Shown one piece after another: positions 1 through 6,749 of a DNA stretch of 14,219 nt (position 1 is the stretch's first letter; each line of letters begins with the position of its first letter). Under the pieces are notes generated by a model. It saw nothing but the letters and a program-made list of their open reading frames with translations, did no database searches and was not told the DNA's origin. Source of the DNA: Alphaproteobacteria bacterium. Its GTDB lineage: Bacteria; Pseudomonadota; Alphaproteobacteria; Rickettsiales; UBA8987. Location of the stretch: positions 1-14,219 of the forward strand of contig JAHFPR010000025.1 in NCBI GenBank assembly GCA_023269645.1. The letters run 5' to 3'. Made by a program: the position numbers and the translations under genes.

Positions 1-1595
1 ATGGCTCGGAACTGGTGGAGCATTACACCTATACTATTGCGGGCGATGGCTGCCTGATGGAAGGGATTTCACAGGAGGCGATTTCGCTGGCGGGGCATCT
101 GGGTCTGGCGCGGCTCATTGTGCTGTTCGACGACAACCACATCTCGATTGACGGCCCGACTTCGCTCACTACTTCCGAAGACCAGTGCGCGCGTTTCACC
201 GCGAGCGGCTGGCACGTGCAGGCCATTGACGGGCACGACGCGAAGGCCATAGAAACCGCCATCCGCAACGCGCGCGAGGAGAAAACCAAACCCTCCATGA
301 TCGCCTGCCGCACCACCAGTGCCAAGGGTGCACCGACCAAGGCGGGCACATCCTCCAGCCACGGCTCGCCGCTGGGAGCATCGGAAATCGAGGGGGCGCG
401 GAAGGTTCTGGGGTGGAATTCCCCGCCGTTCGAGATTCCCGCGCATATTCTGGAAAGCTGGCGCGTGGTGGGCGGGAAAGGTGCTTCCGACTATGCTGCG
501 TGGGAGAAACGCCTGAACGCAAGCGCGCAGAAGGAGGAGTTTAGCCGTACACAGAAAGGTGATTTGCCGCAGGGCTGGCGGGATGCCATTCAGGAAATCA
601 AGCGCGCGGCGGCTGGCAGTGCAGATAAAATCGCCACGCGGCAGGCTTCCGCGAAAGTGCTGGAGAAAATCACAAAAACTATCCCGGAACTCATCGGCGG
701 TTCGGCGGATCTCACCGGCTCCAACCTCACTCAGAACGGGCTGAAGTCGGTGATGCGCGAGGATGCTTCAGGCCGCTATATTTTCTACGGTGTGCGCGAA
801 CACGTCATGTGCGCCGCAATGAACGGCATGGCACTGCATGGCGGGCTGATTCCTTACGGCGGCACGTTCTTCGTGTTCACCGATTATTGCCGCCCGGCGA
901 TCCGCCTTTCTGCGCTGATGCGGCAGCGTGTCATCACTGTGATGACACATGATTCCATCGGCCTCGGCGAAGACGGCCCGACCCATCAGCCGGTGGAGCA
1001 TCTGGCAAGCCTGCGCGCCATGCCGGGGCTGTTCGTCTATCGCCCCGCCGACCTCACGGAAACGGCGGAATGCTGGGAACTCGCGCTTGCGCAGAAAGAT
1101 GCGCCCTCCATGCTCGTGCTCACCCGCCAGGGTGTGCCCAACGTGCGCAAGGAGTATACGGCGGAGAATCTGTGTGCGAGGGGGGGGTATGTATTAAGTG
1201 AGTCGGTAGTCGGTGGTCGGTGGTCAGTAGCTAAGGATTCCGTATTGCCACCAACCACTATCATCGCCACCGGGTCGGAAATCGGGCTGGCACTGGAGGC
1301 GCAGGCGAAGCTGGCGGCGGAAAATATCGCGGCGCGCGTGGTTTCCATGCCCTGCACCACGCTGTTCGACGCGCAGCCGGAAAGCTATCGCCGCTCGGTG
1401 ATTCCGGTGGATGGGCTGAAAGTCGCTATTGAAGCGGGTGCTTCCTATGGTTGGGAAAGATATATCGGGAATGACGGGATATTCGTGGGGATGCCGGGCT
1501 TCGGAGCTTCCGCGCCTGCGGGAGATCTCTACAAGCATTTCGGAATAACGGCGGACGCTGTGGTGGAGAAGGTGAAGGGGCACTTGTCATTCTGA
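1..1595 (+). CDS. tkt: Transketolase, 5'-truncated by window edge
   Basis: Transketolase moves a two-carbon ketol unit between sugar phosphates in the cytoplasmic pentose phosphate pathway, using thiamine diphosphate and a divalent metal. The reading frame is open at the left edge (first whole codon at base 3), so roughly the first 145 residues of a ~660-residue protein are missing; the GTG at 15 is not the real start. Visible landmarks are the ThDP/metal motif GDGCLMEG, the DDNHISIDG stretch just after it, the pyrimidine-domain block with REHVMCAAMNG and HDSIGLGEDGPTHQPVEHL, and the C-terminal GFGASAPAGDLYKHFGIT. Two oddities are visible. About 14-18 extra residues after LCARGGYVL are encoded by a palindromic repeat. 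The last residues (LSF) and the stop codon come from a second repeat. Both leave the frame intact, so the protein is probably functional. Identity is very secure. Confidence 0.96.
   Translation, partial: GSELVEHYTYTIAGDGCLMEGISQEAISLAGHLGLARLIVLFDDNHISIDGPTSLTTSEDQCARFTASGWHVQAIDGHDAKAIETAIRNAREEKTKPSMIACRTTSAKGAPTKAGTSSSHGSPLGASEIEGARKVLGWNSPPFEIPAHILESWRVVGGKGASDYAAWEKRLNASAQKEEFSRTQKGDLPQGWRDAIQEIKRAAAGSADKIATRQASAKVLEKITKTIPELIGGSADLTGSNLTQNGLKSVMREDASGRYIFYGVREHVMCAAMNGMALHGGLIPYGGTFFVFTDYCRPAIRLSALMRQRVITVMTHDSIGLGEDGPTHQPVEHLASLRAMPGLFVYRPADLTETAECWELALAQKDAPSMLVLTRQGVPNVRKEYTAENLCARGGYVLSESVVGGRWSVAKDSVLPPTTIIATGSEIGLALEAQAKLAAENIAARVVSMPCTTLFDAQPESYRRSVIPVDGLKVAIEAGASYGWERYIGNDGIFVGMPGFGASAPAGDLYKHFGITADAVVEKVKGHLSF
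1195..1260. repeat. Palindromic repeat read in frame within tkt
   Basis: The stretch holds iterated GTCGGT/GGTCGG units (from about 1201) and an inverted arm. Bases 1213-1223 (gtggtcggtgg) pair with 1248-1258 (ccaccaaccac) except for one G:T pair, leaving a 24-base loop. It encodes the residues between GGYVL and TTIIATGSEI, a place where transketolases normally have a shorter, variable linker between the middle and C-terminal domains. Its composition differs from the rest of tkt. I infer an inserted mobile palindromic element that kept the frame; the exact ends are uncertain. Confidence 0.6.
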
Positions 1596-1652
1596 GCATA
1601 GCGAAGAATCTCCCGCAATGGCTTGAGATGTTTCGCTTTTCCCAACATGACA
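1585..1652. repeat. GTCATTCTGAG-type palindromic repeat over the tkt stop
   Basis: The ends are inverted (tgtcat at 1585-1590, atgaca at 1647-1652). An inner stem pairs 1600-1612 with 1625-1637 at 11 of 13 positions. The tkt stop TGA (1593-1595) lies inside, so the element supplies the end of the protein. This type of sequence (GTCATTCTGAGC...GAAGAATCTC) is a common dispersed repeat in several bacterial groups; I recognise the type from memory, without a search. Confidence 0.6.
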
Positions 1653-1674
1653 GGGGGGCGACTGAAAAAAGTTT

Positions 1675-1726
1675 GACTGCCACCAAGGTTGCTCTCCGGA
1701 TTGGGGAGGAAACCTTGGTGACAGTC
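1675..1726 (-). terminator. Intrinsic terminator for the - strand gene at 1740-2285
   Basis: A 16-base arm at 1675-1690 (gactgccaccaaggtt) pairs with 1711-1726, with one mismatch that can be a G:U pair. The 20-base loop can itself fold. Read on the - strand, the stem is followed after four bases by a run of six T (the a-tract at 1665-1670 on +). On the + strand there is no T tract, so it suits the - strand gene better, though the stem could slow transcription from tkt as well. Confidence 0.55.
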
Positions 1727-1739
1727 AATGGTACGCGGA

Positions 1740-2285
1740 TCAGTTGGCTTCAGTGGAACGGGAACGCGTCAGTTCTATGAGTTTCTCACCGAACAAAAGG
1801 TTTGCACGGTCGAATAATTCACGAACGGGGGCGTATCGTTCTTCACCTTCGTCGTTAAGAAAGGGCGTGAGTTGCTCTTTCATTTCACCCTGAACGATGC
1901 GGATAAGCTGCTCGTCCGTGGGTTCTGTTTGCAGTGCGTCGCAGATGTCTTGAAGCGTATGCAGATGTTCATCTCCAAGCACTTCAACGGCATCATGCGC
2001 AGCTTCGAACGGTTCATTCTCTACATACAGCACAATCCACAGGCGATCCGCTAACAGAGGGCGCATTCTATTCTTCAATAACCTCTCTGTCATTTGCCAC
2101 CGCTTTTGCATCAGAATCTGCTGGTTTGTTGACAGGGATTGTTCGTCTTCCTGCTGAAACTTTGCGATTTTAGCGAGGTTGGCTTTTTCCCTTGCGTGTC
2201 GTCTGGCAATTAGAATCAGCAGAAAAAGGGCAATGAAGAAAACACCTATAACAATCAAGCGGCTAATAACGGGATGATTTGACAT
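1740..2285 (-). CDS. Small single-pass membrane protein, function unknown
   Basis: This is a 181-residue protein I do not recognise. A hydrophobic segment at about residues 8-27 (rich in I, V, L, F) is followed by basic residues (ARRHAREK), which predicts a single N-terminal membrane anchor with the rest on the cytoplasmic side. The remainder is charged and mostly helical, with Q/E/K-rich stretches that could form coiled coil around residues 30-75, and an acidic C-terminal half. The ATG start has a GGAG sequence 7 bases upstream on the - strand, and a terminator-like hairpin follows the stop, which together support a real gene. It is convergent with tkt and divergent from gap, so it is not part of the sugar operon. 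Base composition is clearly less GC-rich than its neighbours. No catalytic motif is visible. Confidence 0.7.
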   Translation of the reverse strand: MSNHPVISRLIVIGVFFIALFLLILIARRHAREKANLAKIAKFQQEDEQSLSTNQQILMQKRWQMTERLLKNRMRPLLADRLWIVLYVENEPFEAAHDAVEVLGDEHLHTLQDICDALQTEPTDEQLIRIVQGEMKEQLTPFLNDEGEERYAPVRELFDRANLLFGEKLIELTRSRSTEAN

Positions 2286-2500
2286 AGCAATTCTCCGGGC
2301 GCGAAATCAAAAGGTGCGCCGTAAAACAGAACAAGTGTCTGAAACTGTACCCATTGCCGAAATGCAATGATGGTAAGGAAAAAATCCTGTACTACAAAGG
2401 GTAGAAACTAATATTCCAGTATTATAGCAGGATAAAGTTAATATTGCAATAGTGGAAATTATTTGGTACTGCATCACGGCAACTTAGCAGGAAGGTAACA
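2286..2500. promoter_or_regulatory. AT-rich divergent intergenic region with likely gap promoter
   Basis: This 215-base spacer separates the divergent membrane-protein gene and gap, and should hold promoters for both. It is far more AT-rich than the genes beside it. TATTAT at 2420-2425 matches a -10 box at 5 of 6 positions, but I see no good -35 at the usual distance. The heptamer taatatt occurs twice (2409-2415 and 2439-2445), 30 bases apart. The gap ribosome-binding site (aggaaggt) lies just before the ATG at 2501. The promoter itself is not pinned down. Confidence 0.35.
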
Positions 2501-3499
2501 ATGGCAGTTCGTATCGGCGTAAACGGCATCGGGCGGATAGGGCGGTGCGTCATCCGCGAGTGGTTTGAATCCGGCCGCACGGATGTGGAGATCGTGGCGA
2601 TGAATTTCCGCCAGAATCCGGAGCAGAAGGCATTGTTCCTGAAATACGATTCCACGCACGGGCGGTTGAATGCGGATGTGACCTTCGATAATGATTCCAT
2701 TACAATGGGTAACCGGAAAATCCGCACGTTCCACGGGAACACTCCGGCGGAAATTATGTGGCAGGATGCGGGCGTGGACGTGGTGCTGGAATGCACCGGC
2801 GTGTTCACCAAGCGCGAGGCGGCGGCGGGGCATCTGAAGGGCGGTGTGAAGAAGGTGCTGGTTTCCGCGCCCTCGCCGGATGCGGATTCCACCATCGTCT
2901 ATAAGGTAAACAACGCGGCCTTAAAGCCTGAACATCAAGTGATTTCCGTCGGTTCCTGCACCACCAATTGCCTCGCCCCGGTGGCGAAAGTGCTGAATGA
3001 CGGCATCGGCATCGAATCCGGTTTCATGACCACCATCCACGCCTTCACCAACGACCAGAACCTGCTGGATAACAACCATAAAGATAACCGCCGCGCGCGC
3101 ACGGCGGGTGCTTCCATGATCCCCACCACCACGGGCGCGGCGAAGGCACTCGGCATCGTGCTGCCGGAGCTGAAAGGCAAGCTGGACGGAACCTCCATCC
3201 GTGTGCCGGTGCAGAATGTTTCGCTGGTGGATTTAACCTTCAGTGCCGCCCGCGATACCTCGGTGGAGGAGATCAACGTGCTCATCCGCAAAGCTTCCGA
3301 AGGCGCGATGAAAGGTGTGCTGGGCTATAATACGATGCCGCTGGTTTCCGTGGATTTCAACCACACCACCGAAAGCTCCATCTTTGATGCCACGCAGACC
3401 TACGTGGTGGGCGGGGGGTTCGTGCGCGTGGCGGCGTGGTACGATAACGAATGGGGATTTTCCACCCGGATGCTGGATGTGGCGGGATTGGCGGGGTAG
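2501..3499 (+). CDS. gap: Glyceraldehyde-3-phosphate dehydrogenase, possibly NADP-accepting
   Basis: The enzyme interconverts glyceraldehyde-3-phosphate and 1,3-bisphosphoglycerate in the cytoplasm. The 332-residue length is standard. The N-terminal Rossmann motif is GVNGIGRIGR (residues 7-16), the active-site cysteine is C153 in SCTTNC, the catalytic histidine is H180 in TTIHAFTND, and the C-terminal WYDNEWGFS is present. The ATG at 2501 has a good purine-rich ribosome site. The family's NAD-specificity residues are changed: the aspartate after VAxN (Asp32 of the Bacillus stearothermophilus enzyme) is F36, and the Leu187-Pro188 pair is N191-N192. This suggests NADP or dual cofactor use, as in biosynthetic GAPDHs; that part is inference. 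It is first in a + strand run with pgk, fba and thiE. Confidence 0.96.
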   Translation: MAVRIGVNGIGRIGRCVIREWFESGRTDVEIVAMNFRQNPEQKALFLKYDSTHGRLNADVTFDNDSITMGNRKIRTFHGNTPAEIMWQDAGVDVVLECTGVFTKREAAAGHLKGGVKKVLVSAPSPDADSTIVYKVNNAALKPEHQVISVGSCTTNCLAPVAKVLNDGIGIESGFMTTIHAFTNDQNLLDNNHKDNRRARTAGASMIPTTTGAAKALGIVLPELKGKLDGTSIRVPVQNVSLVDLTFSAARDTSVEEINVLIRKASEGAMKGVLGYNTMPLVSVDFNHTTESSIFDATQTYVVGGGFVRVAAWYDNEWGFSTRMLDVAGLAG

Positions 3500-3504
3500 C
3501 TCTC

Positions 3505-3617
3505 TCTCCCGTGTGTGGGAGAGGATTGGGGTGAGGGCTGTTTGCAACAGAAATGCCCTCACCGGAAATCCGGCCAATAAACTGGCTCGGATTTCCTCCT
3601 CTCCCGCACACGGGAGA
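3505..3617. repeat. Multi-hairpin CTCTCCC-type palindromic element between gap and pgk
   Basis: Arms at 3506-3525 (ctcccgtgtgtgggagagga) and 3597-3616 are inverted copies with a single difference. Inside are two more stems: ggtgagggc with gccctcacc (near 3530-3562) and ggaaatcc with ggatttcc (near 3563-3596). The whole can fold as a multi-branched cruciform or RNA. It begins only 6 bases after the gap stop, so it may act as a transcript stabiliser or terminator for gap. There is no T tract next to it. Confidence 0.75.
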
Positions 3618-3629
3618 TGTATAAACCTC

Positions 3630-3658
3630 TTTACTAATCTTAACTTTTCCATTATGTT
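3630..3658 (+). promoter_or_regulatory. Candidate sigma-70 promoter for pgk
   Basis: TTTACT at 3630-3635 and TATGTT at 3653-3658 are separated by 17 bases, each matching 4 of 6 consensus positions. They lie just after the repeat and about 30 bases before the pgk start, in a locally AT-rich stretch. This would let pgk-fba-thiE be read independently of gap. It is a weak consensus match, so this is only a candidate. Confidence 0.33.
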
Positions 3659-3688
3659 AGCACCCCCGGATAACGTGATACCTGAACT

Positions 3689-4927
3689 ATGGTTGCCAAC
3701 GTGCGTACAATAGCTGACCTCCTGAAAAAAGACCTGCGGGACAGGTTCGTGCTGCTGCGCGTGGATTTGAATGTGCCGATGGCGGGCGGCAAGGTGGCGG
3801 ATACCACGCGCATCGAGCGGCTTACCACCACCATCCGCGCGCTGCTTGCCGTGCAGGCGAAAGTGGTGGTGATTTCGCATTTTGGCCGCCCGGATGGCCG
3901 CTTTGACCACGAGCTTTCGCTCGCTCCGCTGGCGGATGCACTCGGCGATGCGCTGGGCGGCATCGAGGTGCTGTTCGGCGTGGATTGCGTTGGCAGTTCA
4001 GCACTTTCCGCGTGCGAGCGCATGGAATCGGGCGACGTGCTGCTGCTGGAGAATCTGCGGTTCCATGCGGGCGAGGAGGCGAACGATCCGGCATTCGCGG
4101 CTGCGCTGGCGGAACTCGGTGATTTCTATGTGAACGATGCGTTTTCCTGCTCCCACCGTGCCCATGCTTCGATTGTTGGCATTGCCGAGCTTCTGCCTTC
4201 GTTTGCCGGGCATCTGCTGGCCTCGGAGCTGGAGCATCTGGAGGCTGCGCTTGATACGCCGGAACACCCGCTCGCGGCGATTGTGGGCGGCTCCAAGGTT
4301 TCCACGAAAATCGAGCTGCTTGAGCATCTTGCAACCAAGGTGGATTATCTGATGGTTGGCGGCGGCATGGCCAACACCTTCCTCTATGCGATGGGTAAGG
4401 ATGTGGGGAAATCCCTGTGCGAGAAAAACTATAAAGATACTGCGCTGCGTATCCTTGAAGCGGCGCGGCGGGAAGGGTGCGAAGTGCTGCTTCCGCTGGA
4501 TGCTATTGCGGCGAAAACACTGGAGGAAGGTGCTGCGTGCCGCGTGGTTTCCGTGGAGGATGCGCCGCAGGATACAATGATGCTCGATATTGGCCCGGAA
4601 ACGGTGGAATACTGGGGCAAGGTGCTGGCGGATTGCCGGACACTGGTGTGGAACGGCCCGGTGGGTGCCTATGAATTCAGCCCGTTCGATGTGGGGAGCA
4701 TTTCGCTTGCGCGTGTGATTTCCCGCCTGACGGAGCGGGGCAGCCTGCAAAGCATCGCGGGCGGCGGGGATGTGTTGGCGGCACTGGGTCGCGCGGGGCT
4801 GCAGGATACGCTCACCTATATTTCCACGGCGGGCGGTGCGTTCCTCGAATGGCTGGAAGGAAAGGAACTTCCAGGCGTGAAAGTGCTGCAGGAAACGGCG
4901 GAAAACAAGAAAAAAAGCGTTGCGTAA
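3689..4927 (+). CDS. pgk: Phosphoglycerate kinase
   Basis: It transfers phosphate between 1,3-bisphosphoglycerate and ADP in cytoplasmic glycolysis, or the reverse in gluconeogenesis. The protein is 412 residues, a normal bacterial length. Substrate-binding motifs RVDLNVP (24-30), R41 and HFGRP (64-68) lie in the N domain. ENLRF (121-125) and SHRAHAS (about 155-161) complete the basic patch. The C domain has GGSKVSTK (about 200-207) with K203, the MVGGGMANTF loop, WNGPVGAYEF, the GGGD nucleotide loop and TAGGAFLEWLEGKELPGV. The ATG at 3689 gives the usual N-terminus, but the ribosome-binding site in front is poor. Fba follows after 51 bases. Confidence 0.96.
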   Translation: MVANVRTIADLLKKDLRDRFVLLRVDLNVPMAGGKVADTTRIERLTTTIRALLAVQAKVVVISHFGRPDGRFDHELSLAPLADALGDALGGIEVLFGVDCVGSSALSACERMESGDVLLLENLRFHAGEEANDPAFAAALAELGDFYVNDAFSCSHRAHASIVGIAELLPSFAGHLLASELEHLEAALDTPEHPLAAIVGGSKVSTKIELLEHLATKVDYLMVGGGMANTFLYAMGKDVGKSLCEKNYKDTALRILEAARREGCEVLLPLDAIAAKTLEEGAACRVVSVEDAPQDTMMLDIGPETVEYWGKVLADCRTLVWNGPVGAYEFSPFDVGSISLARVISRLTERGSLQSIAGGGDVLAALGRAGLQDTLTYISTAGGAFLEWLEGKELPGVKVLQETAENKKKSVA

Positions 4928-4978
4928 TAATAACGCGGCAAGTAAGCCGCATCACTTCAGTAAATAAAGGAGCCAACC

Positions 4979-5908
4979 ATGAAAATCACCACCAAAGTTA
5001 AAAAAATCCTCGCGTGCTATGAAAGCGATAATCCCGGCACAAAAGCAAATCTTGCCCGGATATTGATGCACGGGCGGCTGGGCGGCACGGGCAAGATGGT
5101 GATCCTGCCGGTGGATCAGGGCTTCGAGCATGGCCCCGCGCGCAGCTTTGCGCCGAATCCGGAGGCCTACGATCCGCATTACCATTTCAAGCTGGCGGTG
5201 GATGCGGGGCTGAATGCCTACGCCGCGCCGTTCGGATTTCTGGCGGCGGGGGCGGATACGTTCGCCGGGCAGGTTCCGCTGATTCTCAAGATGAACAGTG
5301 CCAATGCGCTGGCGGATGGCAGCCTCGGCGACCAGGCCGTCACCGGCTCGGTGCATGAGGCGATGAAGCTCGGCTGCGCGGCGGTGGGCTTCACGATTTA
5401 TCCCGGCTCGGACGATTGCTACGGCATGATGGAGGAATTTCGCGATCTGGCGGAAGACGCGCGCCGCCACGGGCTGGCTACGGTGCTGTGGAGCTATCCG
5501 CGCGGCGGGAAAGTCGGCAAGGGCGAAGGCGAAACCGCGCTGGATGTGGTGGCCTATGCCGCGCATATGGCGTGCCTGCTTGGCGCGCACATCGTGAAGG
5601 TGAAGCTGCCGACCAGCCACCTCGATCAGCCGGAAGCGAAGAAAGTGTATGAAGCGCAGAAAATCGCGCGGGCGACGCTTACGGAAGGCGTGGCGCACGT
5701 GGTGCAGAGCTGTTTCAACGGGCGGCGGCTGGTGGTGTTCTCCGGCGGTGGCAAAAAGGGCGATGCGGATTTATATACGGAAGCGTGTGCCATCCGCGAC
5801 GGCGGCGGCAACGGTTCCATCATTGGCCGCAACACTTTCCAGCGCCCCCGCGCCGAGGCACTGGCGATGCTGGATAAAGTCATCGGGATTTATCAGGGGA
5901 AGGAGTAG
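4979..5908 (+). CDS. fba: Class I fructose-bisphosphate aldolase, DhnA/FbaB type
   Basis: It cleaves or forms fructose-1,6-bisphosphate through a Schiff-base lysine, without metal. The 309-residue sequence belongs to the archaeal-type class I group (DhnA/FbaB/LsrF relatives), not the zinc class II enzyme. Evidence is VDQGFEHGP near residue 45, the β-strand AHIVKVKLPTS with K207/K209 as the likely Schiff-base region, and the C-terminal phosphate-binding loops SGGGKKGD and GSIIGRNTFQRP. The start has a strong AAAGGAG seven bases before the ATG. A small 5-bp hairpin (4935-4950) lies in the short spacer after pgk. Its place after gap and pgk fits glycolysis/gluconeogenesis. The symbol is the generic one; fbaB would also be reasonable. 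Confidence 0.92.
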   Translation: MKITTKVKKILACYESDNPGTKANLARILMHGRLGGTGKMVILPVDQGFEHGPARSFAPNPEAYDPHYHFKLAVDAGLNAYAAPFGFLAAGADTFAGQVPLILKMNSANALADGSLGDQAVTGSVHEAMKLGCAAVGFTIYPGSDDCYGMMEEFRDLAEDARRHGLATVLWSYPRGGKVGKGEGETALDVVAYAAHMACLLGAHIVKVKLPTSHLDQPEAKKVYEAQKIARATLTEGVAHVVQSCFNGRRLVVFSGGGKKGDADLYTEACAIRDGGGNGSIIGRNTFQRPRAEALAMLDKVIGIYQGKE

Positions 5909-5913
5909 AAAAC

Positions 5914-6004
5914 AGGAACAGGTTTCACGAACAGGTTATAGCATCCTGTCCTGAAACCTGTTCCTCAAACCTGTTCCTCAAACCTGTTCCTCAAACCTGT
6001 TCCT
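5914..6004. repeat. 13-bp tandem repeat with inverted copies upstream of thiE
   Basis: The unit aaacctgttcctc starts at 5954, 5967, 5980 and 5993 (the last copy is 12 of 13). An inverted copy, aggaacaggttt, is at 5914-5925 and a shorter one, gaacaggtt, at 5929-5937. The inverted copies can pair with any of the four direct copies, giving several alternative RNA hairpins directly before the thiE start. It fills nearly the whole fba-thiE spacer. Confidence 0.85.
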
Positions 6005-6008
6005 GTAT

Positions 6009-6749
6009 ATGACCCGCCTCTACCTCATCACCCCTTCGCACTTCCAGCTTTCCGCGTTTGCCGGTCAGCTTGAGGATGCGCTTTCCGGCGGGGATGTGGG
6101 CTGCGTGCAGTTAAGGATGAAACATGAGGATAGCACCGTCATTCCAGCGGAGGCTGGAATCCAGCGCGGCGTGTCTACGCCGCAGACGGCTTTTTTAAGG
6201 GGACTGGATGCCAGCCTTCGCTGGCATGACAGCGTAAGGGAGGCGGCAAAAATTCTCATGCCCCTCTGCCATGCGCGGAACATTCCGTTCATCATCAATG
6301 ATTATCCGGAAATCGCGCGCGATGTGGGCGCGGATGGTGTGCATCTGGGCGATGAGGATGTGGGCGTGGCGGAGGCGCGGAAGATCGTGGGTGCGGGGAA
6401 AATCATCGGCGTTTCGTGCTATGCCTCGCGGGATCGTGCGTTCACGGCGGGCGAGGAGGGCGCGGATTATGTGGCGTTCGGGCAGTTCTATGAAACGAAA
6501 ACCAAGCCCGCGAAAGGCCATCCCACGCCGGAGATTCTGGAATTCTGGAGCAAGTATACAACCATCCCCTGCGTCGCCATCGGCGGCATCACGCCTGAAA
6601 ATTGTGCCCCGCTCGTGAAAGCGGGTGCGGATTTTATTGCAGTGGTGACAGGCGTGTGGGAGCATCCGAAGGGCGCACGGGCGGCGGTTGCGGAATATAA
6701 TGCAGCCATCACGGCGGCGCAGAAAGATCAGGAACCGCCGCGCCCGTGA
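6009..6749 (+). CDS. thiE: Thiamine-phosphate synthase with repeat-encoded insertion
   Basis: ThiE joins hydroxymethylpyrimidine diphosphate and thiazole phosphate to give thiamine phosphate, the last condensation in thiamine synthesis. The TIM-barrel landmarks are there: QLRMK (34-38), IINDYP (95-100), GADGVHLG (107-114), GVSCYAS (134-140), DYVAFGQF (153-160), and IGGITPEN (191-198) for the phosphate. The protein is 246 residues, longer than the usual ~210-220. The extra length is residues 44-74, which are exactly the 31 codons of a palindromic repeat placed in the loop after the QLRMK strand. The domain on both sides is intact, so activity is plausible. No Shine-Dalgarno sequence is visible before the ATG; the upstream bases are a pyrimidine-rich tandem repeat. 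The product supplies the cofactor of the upstream transketolase. The gene overlaps the convergent gene at 6728-7114 by 22 bases. Confidence 0.9.
   Translation: MTRLYLITPSHFQLSAFAGQLEDALSGGDVGCVQLRMKHEDSTVIPAEAGIQRGVSTPQTAFLRGLDASLRWHDSVREAAKILMPLCHARNIPFIINDYPEIARDVGADGVHLGDEDVGVAEARKIVGAGKIIGVSCYASRDRAFTAGEEGADYVAFGQFYETKTKPAKGHPTPEILEFWSKYTTIPCVAIGGITPENCAPLVKAGADFIAVVTGVWEHPKGARAAVAEYNAAITAAQKDQEPPRP
6138..6230. repeat. 93-bp GTCATTCC...CATGAC palindromic element inside thiE
   Basis: The left part, gtcattccagcggaggctgg (6138-6157), folds as attccagc/gctggaat. The right part folds as tgccagc/gctggca, ending in catgac at 6230. The two halves are inverted relative to each other (gtcattcc against ggcatgac). 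A third stem sits in the middle (gcggcg 6166-6171 with cgccgc 6178-6183). It is read as VIPAEAGIQ...RWHDS, the peptide signature of a widespread dispersed repeat. Its 93 bases start and end on thiE codon boundaries. Confidence 0.88.

Noticed and set aside
5914..6004. Possible CRISPR array from the regular repeats before thiE
   Set aside because: The copies are 13 bases and directly adjacent with no spacers, and no cas genes are near.
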